Source: Chersky-299 sp963749535
GTDB lineage: Bacteria > Actinomycetota > Thermoleophilia > RBG-16-64-13
Direction of reading: 5' to 3'
Length of the DNA: 64,000 bases
NCBI GenBank assembly: GCA_963749535.1
Contig: CAVVNF010000018.1
Location: forward strand, 1-64,000
Shown: positions 1 through 8,780 of the stretch, in pieces
How the letters are laid out: each line of letters begins with the position of its first letter
Numbering within the stretch: the first letter of the stretch is position 1
Program-made: the position numbers and the translations under genes
The notes under the pieces: generated by a model
The model's input: the letters and a program-made list of their open reading frames with translations, nothing else
Database searches by the model: none
What the model was told of the DNA's origin: nothing

Positions 1-20
1 GAGGGAGATGGGATGAGAAG

Positions 21-93
21 GCCAGCCTCCCCGGGGTACCGTTAGGTCCCCAATCCAAGGACGGGCTCAAGGCCCAATTTGAAGGAGGCTGGC
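21..93 (+). promoter_or_regulatory. IS110 leader stem-loop that can pair with the transposase RBS
   Basis: Bases 21-30 (GCCAGCCTCC) are a perfect reverse complement of 84-93 (GGAGGCTGGC), which contains the GGAGG ribosome-binding site just before the transposase ATG at 94. Two smaller stems lie inside: GGGG 33-36 with CCCC 48-51, and GGGC 63-66 with GCCC 72-75. The fold would hide the RBS in read-through transcripts, a common insertion-sequence device. It may instead be the 3' part of an IS110 bridge RNA, whose start would lie left of the window. The pairing is seen; the function is inferred. Confidence 0.55.
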
Positions 94-1185
94 ATGTCGA
101 ACATTAGCACCACGACTGACCGGAACAAATTGACGGTGGGGTTGGATGTCGGCGATCGCTACACCCAGATCTGCGTTCTCGACGAGGACGGGGCGATCCT
201 GGAGGAAGGCCGGGTGGCGACCTCACCGCGGGCCTTCCAGCAGCGCTTTGCGGCTCTCCCCCCGGCGCGGCTGGTGCTGGAAGCCGGGTCCCATTCTCTG
301 TGGGCCCATCGGCTCCTTGGGCAACTCGGTCACGAAGTGATCGTGGCCAATCCTCGCATGCTCCGGTTCATCTACGGAAACGACTCCAAGAACGACCGAG
401 CCGATGCTGGATACCTGGCACGGGTCGGGAAGCTCGATCCGGACCTGCTCCACCCGATAACCCACCGTAGCGAAGAAAGCCATGCCCACCTGGTCCTGCT
501 TCGCAGTCGGGAGATACTGGTGCGCTCCCGGACCCGGCTCATCAGTCACGCCCGCGGGCTGGTGAAACCATTCGGGGTCAAGCTGCCCCACTGCGGGGCA
601 CAGGTCTTCGCCACCAAGGCGCGGGAGCATGTGCCCGAGATCCTGCTTCCGGCTCTCGGTCCCGTCATCGATATTATCTCCGTCCTCACCCAGCAGATCC
701 GGGACCTGAACGACAAGATCGATACCCTCGCCCGCGAGAGCTACAAGGAAACCGCTCTTCTTGCCCAGGTACCGGGCGTGGGCACCCTGACAGCGCTCGC
801 GTACGTCCTCACCATAGAAGATCCCGGCCGGTTTTCGCGAGCTCGGGCCGTGGGTTCCTATCTTGGTCTTCGCCCTCGCCAAGATGAGTCGGGAACGCTC
901 AAGCCTCAACTTCGTATCACCAAGGCCGGAGACACGTTCCTTCGGCACCTGCTCGTCGAATGCGCCCACTACATCCTCAGCCCCAATGCCCAAGACACTG
1001 ATCTTAAACGCTGGGGCCTCAAGCTCTCAGAACGAGGGGGCAACGCTGCCAAGAAACGCGCCGCAGTGGCCGTGGCCCGCAAACTGTCTATCCTCCTTCT
1101 GCGTCTCTGGACAACCGGAGAGATCTACGAGCCGCTTCGGAGCACGGCGCGGCGCGGAGAACCTGACCGGGTGCCTTCCAGCTAA
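94..1185 (+). CDS. IS110-family transposase
   Basis: This 363-residue protein is a DEDD-type recombinase of the IS110 family, which moves circular intermediates guided by an element-encoded RNA. The N-terminal RuvC-like domain carries GLDVGDRY (first Asp, about residue 18), VLEAG (Glu) and KNDRADAGYLA (Asp cluster). The C-terminal Transposase_20 domain has VPGVGTLTALA and SYLGLRPRQDESG. ATG 94 was chosen because GGAGG lies 5 bases upstream; an in-frame TTG at 79 would overlap the RBS. The reading frame is intact, unlike many neighbours, so the element could be recent or active. No terminal inverted repeats are visible, as expected for the family. IS110 or IS1111 subgroup cannot be decided here. 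Confidence 0.9.
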   Translation: MSNISTTTDRNKLTVGLDVGDRYTQICVLDEDGAILEEGRVATSPRAFQQRFAALPPARLVLEAGSHSLWAHRLLGQLGHEVIVANPRMLRFIYGNDSKNDRADAGYLARVGKLDPDLLHPITHRSEESHAHLVLLRSREILVRSRTRLISHARGLVKPFGVKLPHCGAQVFATKAREHVPEILLPALGPVIDIISVLTQQIRDLNDKIDTLARESYKETALLAQVPGVGTLTALAYVLTIEDPGRFSRARAVGSYLGLRPRQDESGTLKPQLRITKAGDTFLRHLLVECAHYILSPNAQDTDLKRWGLKLSERGGNAAKKRAAVAVARKLSILLLRLWTTGEIYEPLRSTARRGEPDRVPSS

Positions 1186-1550
1186 AACAGCGGGGGAGGT
1201 GAGCCACACGAGATAAGAACGACGACAGCGGCACCCCCTCGGCGAGGCTAGGACCCCAAGAAGCCACGTCCGCGGCGACTGCGAACCATGTTGAGGTCTC
1301 GGAAGGAAAGACCGGAGCACTGGCCAACCTTTCGAAGGCCGCGAGGGAGATTGGCAGCGCCGCACCTGGTCGGACCCCAACTTGGACAGGACCGTAGTGT
1401 CCACAAGAAGTCCGAATGGAAGCATGGGTCACGGGCTTGGCATCGCCAGTCGAGACGCGAAGGAGGAAGAAATACGAGTTGACAGAGGCCGCCCTTCTCA
1501 TGGAAACATGGTGACGGTTCTTGCGAATCTTAAGAAAGTCGGAGGCCGCC
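1186..1550. other. Non-coding stretch after the IS110 transposase
   Basis: No convincing gene lies here. GGACCCCAA occurs at 1251-1259 and 1372-1380, and a near copy GGTCCCCAA occurs at 45-53 before the transposase, so the IS right end may be in this stretch. In IS1111-type elements the guide RNA is downstream of the transposase, so an ncRNA is possible, but nothing decisive is visible. The last bases (1541-1545, GGAGG) are the ribosome-binding site of the recombinase that follows. Confidence 0.4.
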
Positions 1551-2493
1551 ATGCCCCACGCCACCGCCCTCGCCTTCCCCGAGGAGAACCTCGTCGGCTG
1601 GGAGCGCGCCATGATCGCCTTCCTGGTGGAGAAGGAACGCCGGTCGGGATCCTCCGCACGGTGGAAGGCTACTCCCGCATGCTCCAAGACTTCTTCGGGC
1701 GAGTGCCGAAGCCCCCGGACCAGGTGACCGTGCAGGAAGTCTTCGTGTGGGCCCACGGCAAAGGTGTTTCCGGCAAGGACCCCTCTCCGGTCACCATCGG
1801 CGCCCGCATGGCCTGCCTCTCGTCCTTCTACCGCTTTCTCATCCGCATGGACATTGTCCAGAGGAATCCCTGCGACAGGCTGGAGCGGCCGCGGACCTCC
1901 ACCCCACCGGCCCGAGGGCTCTCGGCCGAAGAGGTTCGCCGGCTCCTGGCGGTCATTCCCGACACTCCTCCGGGCCTGCGTGACCGGGCCATCATCCTCA
2001 CCCTGGTCCTCACCGGCCGCCGGCGAGCCGAGGTATTTCGCCTGACGCCGGCGACCTCATCCTTCGAGAACGAGGTCTGTTTCTACTGCCTACACGGGCA
2101 AGGGTGGCAAAACTGGACGCCGCGAGCTGCCACGCCCGGCCGTGGAGGCGCTCAGGGCCGCGCTGGCGGCCTACGGGCGCGAGCTTGAGCACATGTCGCC
2201 GCATGAATCGCTGTGGCCCTCTCCGGCCGCCACGGGCGGGGAAGGGCTGAGAAGCGCCACCTTTTACGGTCGCTTCCGCCGGTATCTGGCGAGAGCCGGT
2301 CTTCCTGCCGCCGGGCTGCACGTTCTTCGTCACAGTGCCGCCAAGCTCAGGCGGGATGCCGGGGAGAGCATCGAGGATGTGTCCCGGTTTCTGGATCACA
2401 GCTCTCTGGCCGTGACCACGCACCTACCTGCGCCGCCTAGAAGGTCAGGAGGACCTGGGCTGGGGCAAAGTGGCGGAGGCCATCGGGCTGTAG
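1551..2493 (+). pseudogene. Tyrosine recombinase (XerC/D-like integrase), frameshifted
   Basis: A complete tyrosine recombinase can be pieced together across frames. It starts at ATG 1551 (GGAGG 5 bases upstream) with MPHATALAFPEENLVGWE, then moves to TVEGYSRMLQDFFGRVP after a break near 1655. The core-binding domain continues through SSFYRFLIRMDIVQRNPCDRL. The catalytic domain shows the first Arg in LTGRRRAEVFRL, the box-II HVLRHSAAKL and the LDHSSLAVTT segment. The final Tyr lies in TYLRRLEGQEDLGW, reached only after another break near 2420. Further breaks fall around 2050-2110. At least four frame changes make it non-functional as given; it is either decayed or affected by sequence errors. 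It could be an XerC-like housekeeping protein or an element integrase. Confidence 0.75.
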
Positions 2494-2639
2494 AGCCCAG
2501 CGACATAGCGTCTTCCTGGACCTTGGTGGACTACGTAGACACTATATCAGATAGACTGCATGTCGGTTGTCTGGTGTCACCGCCGGCCGCCACAACGCGT
2601 GGCAACCGCCACTACTGGAGGTGGACATGAGTCAGGTAT

Positions 2640-2999
2640 GTGCTCTACGTCGCCGCGGGCCTCACCGGTCTGTGGGGCATGGCCCATCTCTTCGCCACCA
2701 GGGGCGCGGTCGCCGGCTTTGGCGACATATCGACCGACAACCGTCGTGTCATCACCATGGAGTGGATAGTCGAGGGCGTGGCGCTGATCTCGGTAGCCGC
2801 CTTCGTCGCTGTCAGTGCCGCGATCGAGCCCCACGCCCGTCTCTCTTCGGCCGTGTTCGCAGTGGCGATCGGTACTCTTATCGCGCTCGCGGTCGTCTCA
2901 ATCTTCACCGGCTTCCGCATCGCGTTTCTACCCTATAGGCTCTGTCCGTTCATCTTCGGCCTCTCCGCGGTGCTGATTGCCGTCGGAGCATGGTCCTGA
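2640..2999 (+). CDS. Small four-helix membrane protein, unknown function
   Basis: About 119 residues with four predicted hydrophobic segments (near residues 1-22, 40-60, 68-90 and 98-118) and a short polar loop GFGDISTDNRR after helix 1. I do not recognise a named family. The GTG at 2640 has no good RBS. ATG 2627 has GGAGGTGG just upstream but is out of frame by one base; deleting one G in CAGGTATG would give MSQYVLYVAAGL as a natural N-terminus, so a small indel probably hides the true start at 2627. It stands alone between the recombinase and gltX. Confidence 0.5.
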   Translation: MLYVAAGLTGLWGMAHLFATRGAVAGFGDISTDNRRVITMEWIVEGVALISVAAFVAVSAAIEPHARLSSAVFAVAIGTLIALAVVSIFTGFRIAFLPYRLCPFIFGLSAVLIAVGAWS

Positions 3000-3221
3000 A
3001 AGGGCGTGCGCAAGACACCGAACACGCGAATCGAGCAGATTGGTCGACCAGGTCAAAGGGCAGGGCACGAGGCCAGGTTCCGGCGGCTACCTCCTTGCTC
3101 CAAATGTCTGGCGGCGCAGCCCAGCCCACCATGCCTCGACACGCGCCAGCCGGAGCCAATGTGGAGTGTGCCACGTCGTTGCCAGTATAGTTGGCTGTGA
3201 CAAAGCATAAGGAAGGATCTC

Positions 3222-4687
<1,466 letters not shown>

Positions 4688-4842
4688 TTGCTGCGGTTTG
4701 ACAGTCCACGGTGCCTGCAGGTAGAGTACGCACTCGCGACCAAACAGCGCATGGCGTGCCGTTGGGGTGTGGTGCAAGTGGAGACACTTCGGATTCTGGA
4801 CCCGAATAGTCCAGATGCGAGCCCTGGCACCCCAGCCAGCTT

Positions 4843-4918
4843 GGCCCGTTCGTCTAGCGGTTAGGACATCGCCCTCTCAAGGCGGAGATCACCGGTTCAA
4901 ATCCGGTACGGGCCACCA
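4843..4918 (+). tRNA. tRNA-Glu (anticodon CTC), CCA encoded
   Basis: The 76-base cloverleaf has acceptor GGCCCGT/ACGGGCC, a D-arm with AGCGGTTAG, an anticodon loop CTCTCAA giving CTC, a T-arm CCGGTTCAAATCCGG, discriminator A and an encoded CCA. The anticodon reads GAG. Its position right after gltX places a substrate tRNA next to its synthetase. Confidence 0.95.
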
Positions 4919-4930
4919 AGAACACCGAAG

Positions 4931-4956
4931 GCCGCTCCTCTGGGCACGGCTTTTTT
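4931..4956 (+). terminator. Likely intrinsic terminator after tRNA-Glu
   Basis: GCCG (4931-4934) pairs with CGGC (4947-4950) and is followed at once by six T residues. The stem is short and the loop is 12 bases, so it is a weak but well-placed terminator 13 bases after the tRNA. Confidence 0.5.
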
Positions 4957-5203
4957 CCTTCTCACGAGCCAAGACCGCCGCCAGGAGAAAGCTCGGTGGC
5001 CGCGCTTCACGCGTGCGGCGTGAAGATGTTGCGGACTTCGCGGTATCGCAGCCGCGCGGCGAGGCACCTGCGTTGAGAGGCCCCGGGATCCGGAGAAGCG
5101 ATCGGGCTGTCGGACGCTTCTACGCAACCGGTCAGCAAGCCCGGCTTCAACGAAAGACAGCCAGGACGGACTTCGTTCCCGCAACTGGGTCGGTGCTTCG
5201 CCC

Positions 5204-5461
5204 TCAGTCCTCCACTTTGAACACCTTGTCGTGCTCGTGTACCGGTTCGATCACTTTGATCCCGATCACGTCGCCCCGTCTTGCTTCGGTCACAGACAGG
5301 TGTTCAATCTGGATCGAGGAAACCACCTGCTCGAGGTCCGTCGAGTGTCCTTCGATGCGGATTACCTCCCCGCCTCTAAGAGTGCCACTCGTCAGACGAA
5401 TCGCTGCAACCGAGATCTTGTCGAAATCGTGGGTCACCGCTCCAATTTCTTGCTCGGCCAT
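5204..5461 (-). CDS. EF-Tu domain-2-like small beta-barrel protein
   Basis: Starting from ATG 5461 this is an 85-residue protein, MAEQEIGAVTHDFDKISVAA. It has the beta-barrel pattern of translation-factor domain 2: ISVAAIRLTSGTLRGGEVIRI, then GHSTDLEQVVSSIQIEH and ARRGDVIGIKV. Small stand-alone proteins of this type are annotated as translation elongation factor-like; their role is unknown. A longer reading back to 5539 adds a low-complexity Arg/Gly/Ser stretch with no RBS and is less likely. No signal peptide or membrane segment is present. Confidence 0.65.
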   Translation of the reverse strand: MAEQEIGAVTHDFDKISVAAIRLTSGTLRGGEVIRIEGHSTDLEQVVSSIQIEHLSVTEARRGDVIGIKVIEPVHEHDKVFKVED

Positions 5462-5841
5462 CTCAGCCCCCCGTCTCGACGGTAGTCTTCCTTCCAGCGA
5501 TGCCTCGCCAGCAGAGCCGGCGACACTGCAGCCGCGCATGGCTCCAGCATAGGCCGACGACCCCTCCTGTCAACACACACGCCCAGAGGCGCGCCAACGA
5601 GAACTGGTTCCTGAGCGTCTATACCTCCCGTGATCGAGTCGCGTTCACGGGTGAGACGCACCCGCCAAGGCGGTTAGCCAGCGCCGCGTTTTGCGACCTG
5701 GCCTCCAGGTGTAACGCCGTTTCAGTCGATACTGACCTGGCCCGATCATCGGAATGTCAGCGGGCGTTGGCTGAATGTTGGCTGGACGGGCGTTTGGCCG
5801 AGACACGGGAATACTGAAGTGGCCCATTAACAGGGACTTTA
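5462..5841. other. Gene-free stretch left of the attachment core
   Basis: No supported gene. The stretch ends beside the tRNA-Phe fragment and holds one pair of GTTGGCTG repeats (5766-5784). It may be one arm of the element's attachment site. Confidence 0.4.
5766..5784 (+). repeat. Paired GTTGGCTG repeat, left arm
   Basis: GTTGGCTG at 5766-5773 and again at 5777-5784, start-to-start spacing 11 bases (about one helical turn). The same pair with the same spacing and orientation occurs right of the tRNA fragment. Likely integrase arm-type binding sites, by inference. Confidence 0.5.
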
Positions 5842-5885
5842 GGTGGCGGGACCCGGATTTGAACCGGGGACACCATGATTTTCAG
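5842..5885 (-). other. tRNA-Phe(GAA) 3' fragment: attachment-site core
   Basis: Read on the minus strand, the segment contains the anticodon loop CTGAAAA (GAA, Phe), the variable loop, a perfect T-arm (CCCGG, TTCAAAT, CCGGG), the acceptor 3' strand TCCCGCC and discriminator A, followed by CCT rather than CCA. The 5' half is absent: the sequence upstream on that strand cannot complete the anticodon stem or D-arm. A 3' tRNA fragment next to an integrase is the usual form of an attachment site whose crossover lies in the anticodon arm. The intact tRNA-Phe was not found in the window. Confidence 0.8.
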
Positions 5886-6004
5886 TGGTGAGTGCGGGCT
5901 GACGACGGCTGTCAAAGCATGTCAATGCGTGTCGTTTAGGCTGCGTGTTGGCGACTTCCAAAGACCGGCCCTGACAATTCCTGACAAACACTGACATGCG
6001 GTTC

Positions 6005-6034
6005 GTTGGCAATCCGTTGGCTGGGCGTTGGCTG
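6005..6034 (+). repeat. GTTGGC(TG) repeat array, right arm
   Basis: GTTGGC at 6005, GTTGGCTG at 6016-6023 and GTTGGCTG at 6027-6034, all spaced exactly 11 bases. The array sits between the tRNA-Phe fragment and the 3' end of the integrase gene. It matches the left pair at 5766-5784, which suggests integrase or accessory-protein arm sites. Confidence 0.55.
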
Positions 6035-6068
6035 GGACCGGCAAAACACCACCGGCTGGAGGCTGATT

Positions 6069-7304
6069 CTACTTCCCAACGACTAGGGCAGCGACAGTGG
6101 TCGCGGCCTGTGCGGAGAGAGCCGGTATCACGTGCGAGTAGGTGTCCAGGGTGATGGAAACGGTGGCATGGCCCAGCCGATCAGACACCACCTTGGGGTG
6201 AACGCCAGCCTCTAGAGCAAGGGTGGCATGAGTATGGCGGAGACCATGCAGATGTATGGGGGGAAGTCCGCTGCGTCCCACCGCCGCGCAAAAGGCTTTG
6301 GTCACCCGTTCGGGGTGGATGAGCTTCCCATCCTCACGCGTGAATACCAGCCCGCAGTCTGTCCAGGCTGGACCCCACTCCAGACGCTCCTCCTTTTGGC
6401 GGCGGCCCCAGGTCTTGAGCACCGATACCGTGAAGGGATCAAGCGCCACCAGACGCCGGCCCCGGCTCGTCTTGGGCTCGTGCACCTCGACGGCGCCGTT
6501 TATGGGCACGAGCGAGCGGCACACCGACAGCCGGGCTCGATCCAGATCAACGTCTTGCCACCGAAGAGCCAGCGCCTCTCCCCTGCGCAGGCCGGTCATG
6601 GCCAGGGTGAGCCACAAAGGATAGAGCCGGTCGTTTCTCACCGCCTCCAAGAAGCTGCGCAGCTGCTGGCTCGTCCACACTTGGGTTCTTTCCCCTCCAG
6701 CCGCCCCGAGGCGCGGCGGGTCAGCCGCATCGCAGGGGTTGCGGAAAAGCCTATCCCAGCGGACGGCGTCGCCCAGCGCGCGGTGGAGAGTGGCGTGCAC
6801 TCTTCTTACCGAGTTGGCCGATAGTCCTCCGCTGCCGCAGACCTTGCCGTCTTTAAGGAGCTGGGCATAAAGGGCATTAATCATGACCGGGGTCGGCTTC
6901 TGCAGCTTCACGCGGCCGAGCGAAGGGATGACGTGCTTCATGGCCAGAGTCGCGTAGGAGGCATGAGTAGTCGAGCGGACCGTGCTTTCTATGGCCGGTA
7001 GCCATTCCTCAAGCAGAAACTCCCGGAGCGTGAGGTCTCTGCGTTCGGTATAAGCGCCGCTCTGTAGGCTGGAGAGACATGTGGTAAGGGCTGCCTGGGC
7101 GGCCCTTCTTGTGGGAAACCCCGCCTGGCAGCGTTGGCGCCGCTCGATGGTTTCCTTGAGCTCTCCCCCACACGCCGGGCAGGTCTTCGTCTCTTTGCCC
7201 TCCACCCAATGCCGGCGCCCGCAGGTTCGGCAGCGTTGGGCAGGTTGAGGGCCGAGTTCGAGGATGTATTCCCAGGTGCGTCTCTTGCGGACGTGGCCTC
7301 TCAC
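6069..7304 (-). CDS. int: Phage-type tyrosine integrase with N-terminal zinc ribbon
   Basis: This 411-residue site-specific recombinase would insert and excise the element at the tRNA-Phe site. The N-terminus has an arm-binding region with a zinc ribbon, CRTCGRRH then CPACGGE (residues about 24-47). A SAM-like core-binding domain follows (residues about 95-200). The catalytic domain shows TGLRRGEALALRW (Arg I), HLHGLRHTHATLA (His-x-x-Arg) and LDTYSHV (nucleophilic Tyr). It starts at GTG 7304, overlapping the stop of the upstream regulator by GTGA, so the two are translationally coupled. The gene ends about 180 bases from the attachment core. It is intact. Confidence 0.95.
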   Translation of the reverse strand: MRGHVRKRRTWEYILELGPQPAQRCRTCGRRHWVEGKETKTCPACGGELKETIERRQRCQAGFPTRRAAQAALTTCLSSLQSGAYTERRDLTLREFLLEEWLPAIESTVRSTTHASYATLAMKHVIPSLGRVKLQKPTPVMINALYAQLLKDGKVCGSGGLSANSVRRVHATLHRALGDAVRWDRLFRNPCDAADPPRLGAAGGERTQVWTSQQLRSFLEAVRNDRLYPLWLTLAMTGLRRGEALALRWQDVDLDRARLSVCRSLVPINGAVEVHEPKTSRGRRLVALDPFTVSVLKTWGRRQKEERLEWGPAWTDCGLVFTREDGKLIHPERVTKAFCAAVGRSGLPPIHLHGLRHTHATLALEAGVHPKVVSDRLGHATVSITLDTYSHVIPALSAQAATTVAALVVGK

Positions 7305-7906
7305 TGTCGCAGATCGTCCAATGCCGGAGGAGCTCCATGACCCTCACGCTCGCCGTCGGTGGCGCCCTGCGCCGACTCGAGCCTACGCCTCTCATCCTCA
7401 AGGGCTTGGGGCAGGTACTCCTCATACAACTCTTTGCTTAAAGCTGGAATCTCACCTTGGCCCGACCCCCCATACATGATCTGAAGCACCACGTTTTGGG
7501 GTTCGTTCCCCCGCCACTCCATGGTGAAAAGCGGGTTCCGCGAGGATAGTAGCGTTCGAGACAACCTCATGGGCAGAAGCTCGGGCACACCGAGATTAAG
7601 CGGAGGCGCCATGGGCCCCTGAGGCCCCGCCTCCGGGTCCAATAAGTCCAATACGTAGGTGCTTAGGGCCATGGCAAGCGCCCAAAGCTCGTCCACCGAG
7701 ACGGAACGCTTGCCTCGCTCGACCTCTCCGACAGTGGTCGCATACCACTTGCGCTCCAAGTGGCCCAGAAGGCGGGTCATGCGCTCGGCCAAATCCCGCT
7801 GGCTGAGCCCCACTCGCTCGCGGTGGGCCCGCACGTTCTCGGCCAGAACCTGGGAGGGGATGCGGTACTGGGGGACAGCTTGTTCATTCGGATCATCGTC
7901 GGGCAC
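7301..7906 (-). CDS. XRE-family helix-turn-helix regulator
   Basis: The 201-residue protein starts at GTG 7906 with AAGGAGG about 5 bases upstream; a longer reading to 8035 would run through the operator region and lacks an RBS. An XRE-type helix-turn-helix is visible near residues 20-80: VRAHRERVGLSQRDLAERM, then VGEVERGKRSVSVDELWALA. The C-terminal half is unrecognised. It is divergent from the excisionase-like gene across three AACGAAAATC repeats, so it probably represses both directions and controls integrase expression, much as a lysogeny repressor does. That role is inferred from layout. Confidence 0.8.
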   Translation of the reverse strand: MPDDDPNEQAVPQYRIPSQVLAENVRAHRERVGLSQRDLAERMTRLLGHLERKWYATTVGEVERGKRSVSVDELWALAMALSTYVLDLLDPEAGPQGPMAPPLNLGVPELLPMRLSRTLLSSRNPLFTMEWRGNEPQNVVLQIMYGGSGQGEIPALSKELYEEYLPQALEDERRRLESAQGATDGEREGHGAPPALDDLRQ

Positions 7907-7940
7907 AGGGCCTCCTTTGCCTTGTTCATTGTATTGTAAC

Positions 7941-8021
7941 GATTTTCGTTCTGTATTGCAACGAAAATCAGCTTGTAACTGTCCTGTGACCATGATATCT
8001 TTCTGAATCGTAACGAAAATC
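7941..8021. promoter_or_regulatory. Operator region with three AACGAAAATC repeats
   Basis: GATTTTCGTT at 7941-7950 is the exact inverse of AACGAAAATC at 7960-7969, and a third direct copy is at 8012-8021. The first two form a 10-base inverted repeat with a 9-base gap. The copies also share flanks (TGTATTG or similar) and sit between divergent regulator genes, so they are good candidate binding sites for the XRE-type protein. Confidence 0.7.
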
Positions 8022-8037
8022 ATTCTAGATAGCAAGA

Positions 8038-8313
8038 ATGAGGCGATTCCATCGTGGGGGCATGCCGGAGCAGCGCCACATGAACTTGAAGGAATTGAAG
8101 GCCAGCGACCGAGCCACGATCAAGGTGGAGGAAGCCGCCCAGGTTCTCGGCATCAGCCGCGGCAGTGCCTACCAAGCCGCCAGAAATGGAGAGCTGCCCG
8201 GTGTCCTTAGGATTGGACATCGACGATTGGTCTCGGTGGCCGCCCTACTCAAGGTGCTTGGGGTCGACGACCTTGAGCAGCTCCCGGTGCAGGGTCCAAG
8301 TACAGAGGGGTGA
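8038..8313 (+). CDS. Excisionase-like helix-turn-helix protein
   Basis: Up to 91 residues. The core IKVEEAAQVLGISRGSAYQ, then AARNGELPGVLRIGHRRLV, is the MerR-like DNA-binding fold of excisionase/AlpA proteins, which bend attachment-site DNA and steer integrases toward excision. ATG codons at 8038, 8062 and 8080 are all possible starts and none has a strong RBS. It is the first gene of the plus-strand operon of the element and lies just downstream of the triple operator. Confidence 0.7.
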   Translation: MRRFHRGGMPEQRHMNLKELKASDRATIKVEEAAQVLGISRGSAYQAARNGELPGVLRIGHRRLVSVAALLKVLGVDDLEQLPVQGPSTEG

Positions 8314-8319
8314 TCGTCG

Positions 8320-8589
8320 GTGGACTCCGAGAGCAAGGAGCAAGTTAGGCAGATCGTCCGGGAAATCTGGGCAAACGCCGAACGGATCCACTCTGGGATG
8401 CTCGAGCTCACTATCGAGTTCGAGTACGGCCAGGTGGTGGATAAGCAATTCCGGGCCTACTCCCTGACAAGACAGATAAGAAGCCTTATGAGCCGCCAGC
8501 CCGACCCCGCCTGCCGACAAGACCTTGAAGGGCTGCTTCAGGTTTACGGCCAGCGAAACGACCATAACCACAAAAGCGGGGACCGATGA
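8320..8589 (+). CDS. Hypothetical protein of the element
   Basis: An 89-residue, charged, mostly helical protein starting at GTG 8320, seven bases after the preceding stop, with GAGGGGTG upstream. Segments VRQIVREIWANAERI and QFRAYSLTRQIRSLM look amphipathic. No family is recognised. Its stop overlaps the next possible start (ATGA at 8586), which supports it being part of the operon. Confidence 0.45.
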   Translation: MDSESKEQVRQIVREIWANAERIHSGMLELTIEFEYGQVVDKQFRAYSLTRQIRSLMSRQPDPACRQDLEGLLQVYGQRNDHNHKSGDR

Positions 8590-8780
8590 CCGCCGTTGCG
8601 GCAACGGGGGCCGGGCGAATCCCGGCGGCATCCATCCGCGGTCAATGGGCCTCTCTCCCCCGCCACCGCTTGTGCGAACCCATACGTGGACCTAATCGCC
8701 CAGGCTCGCGGGGTGAGATCAATCACCGGGTCATCGAGCGGCGGGGTGGCAACCGGAAGAGGCAGGCGGACGAGCCATGA
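8586..8780 (+). CDS. Possible small basic protein between coupled genes
   Basis: A 64-residue reading frame that overlaps both neighbours by ATGA (8586-8589 and 8777-8780), the kind of chaining expected in a tightly packed operon. It is rich in Arg, Pro and Gly and has no recognisable domain. Another frame is open across the same bases, so the coupling is the main support. Confidence 0.3.
   Translation: MTAVAATGAGRIPAASIRGQWASLPRHRLCEPIRGPNRPGSRGEINHRVIERRGGNRKRQADEP

Noticed and set aside
223..993. 256-codon open frame opposite the transposase
   Set aside because: It lies wholly antisense to a clear IS110 transposase and has no recognisable protein features.
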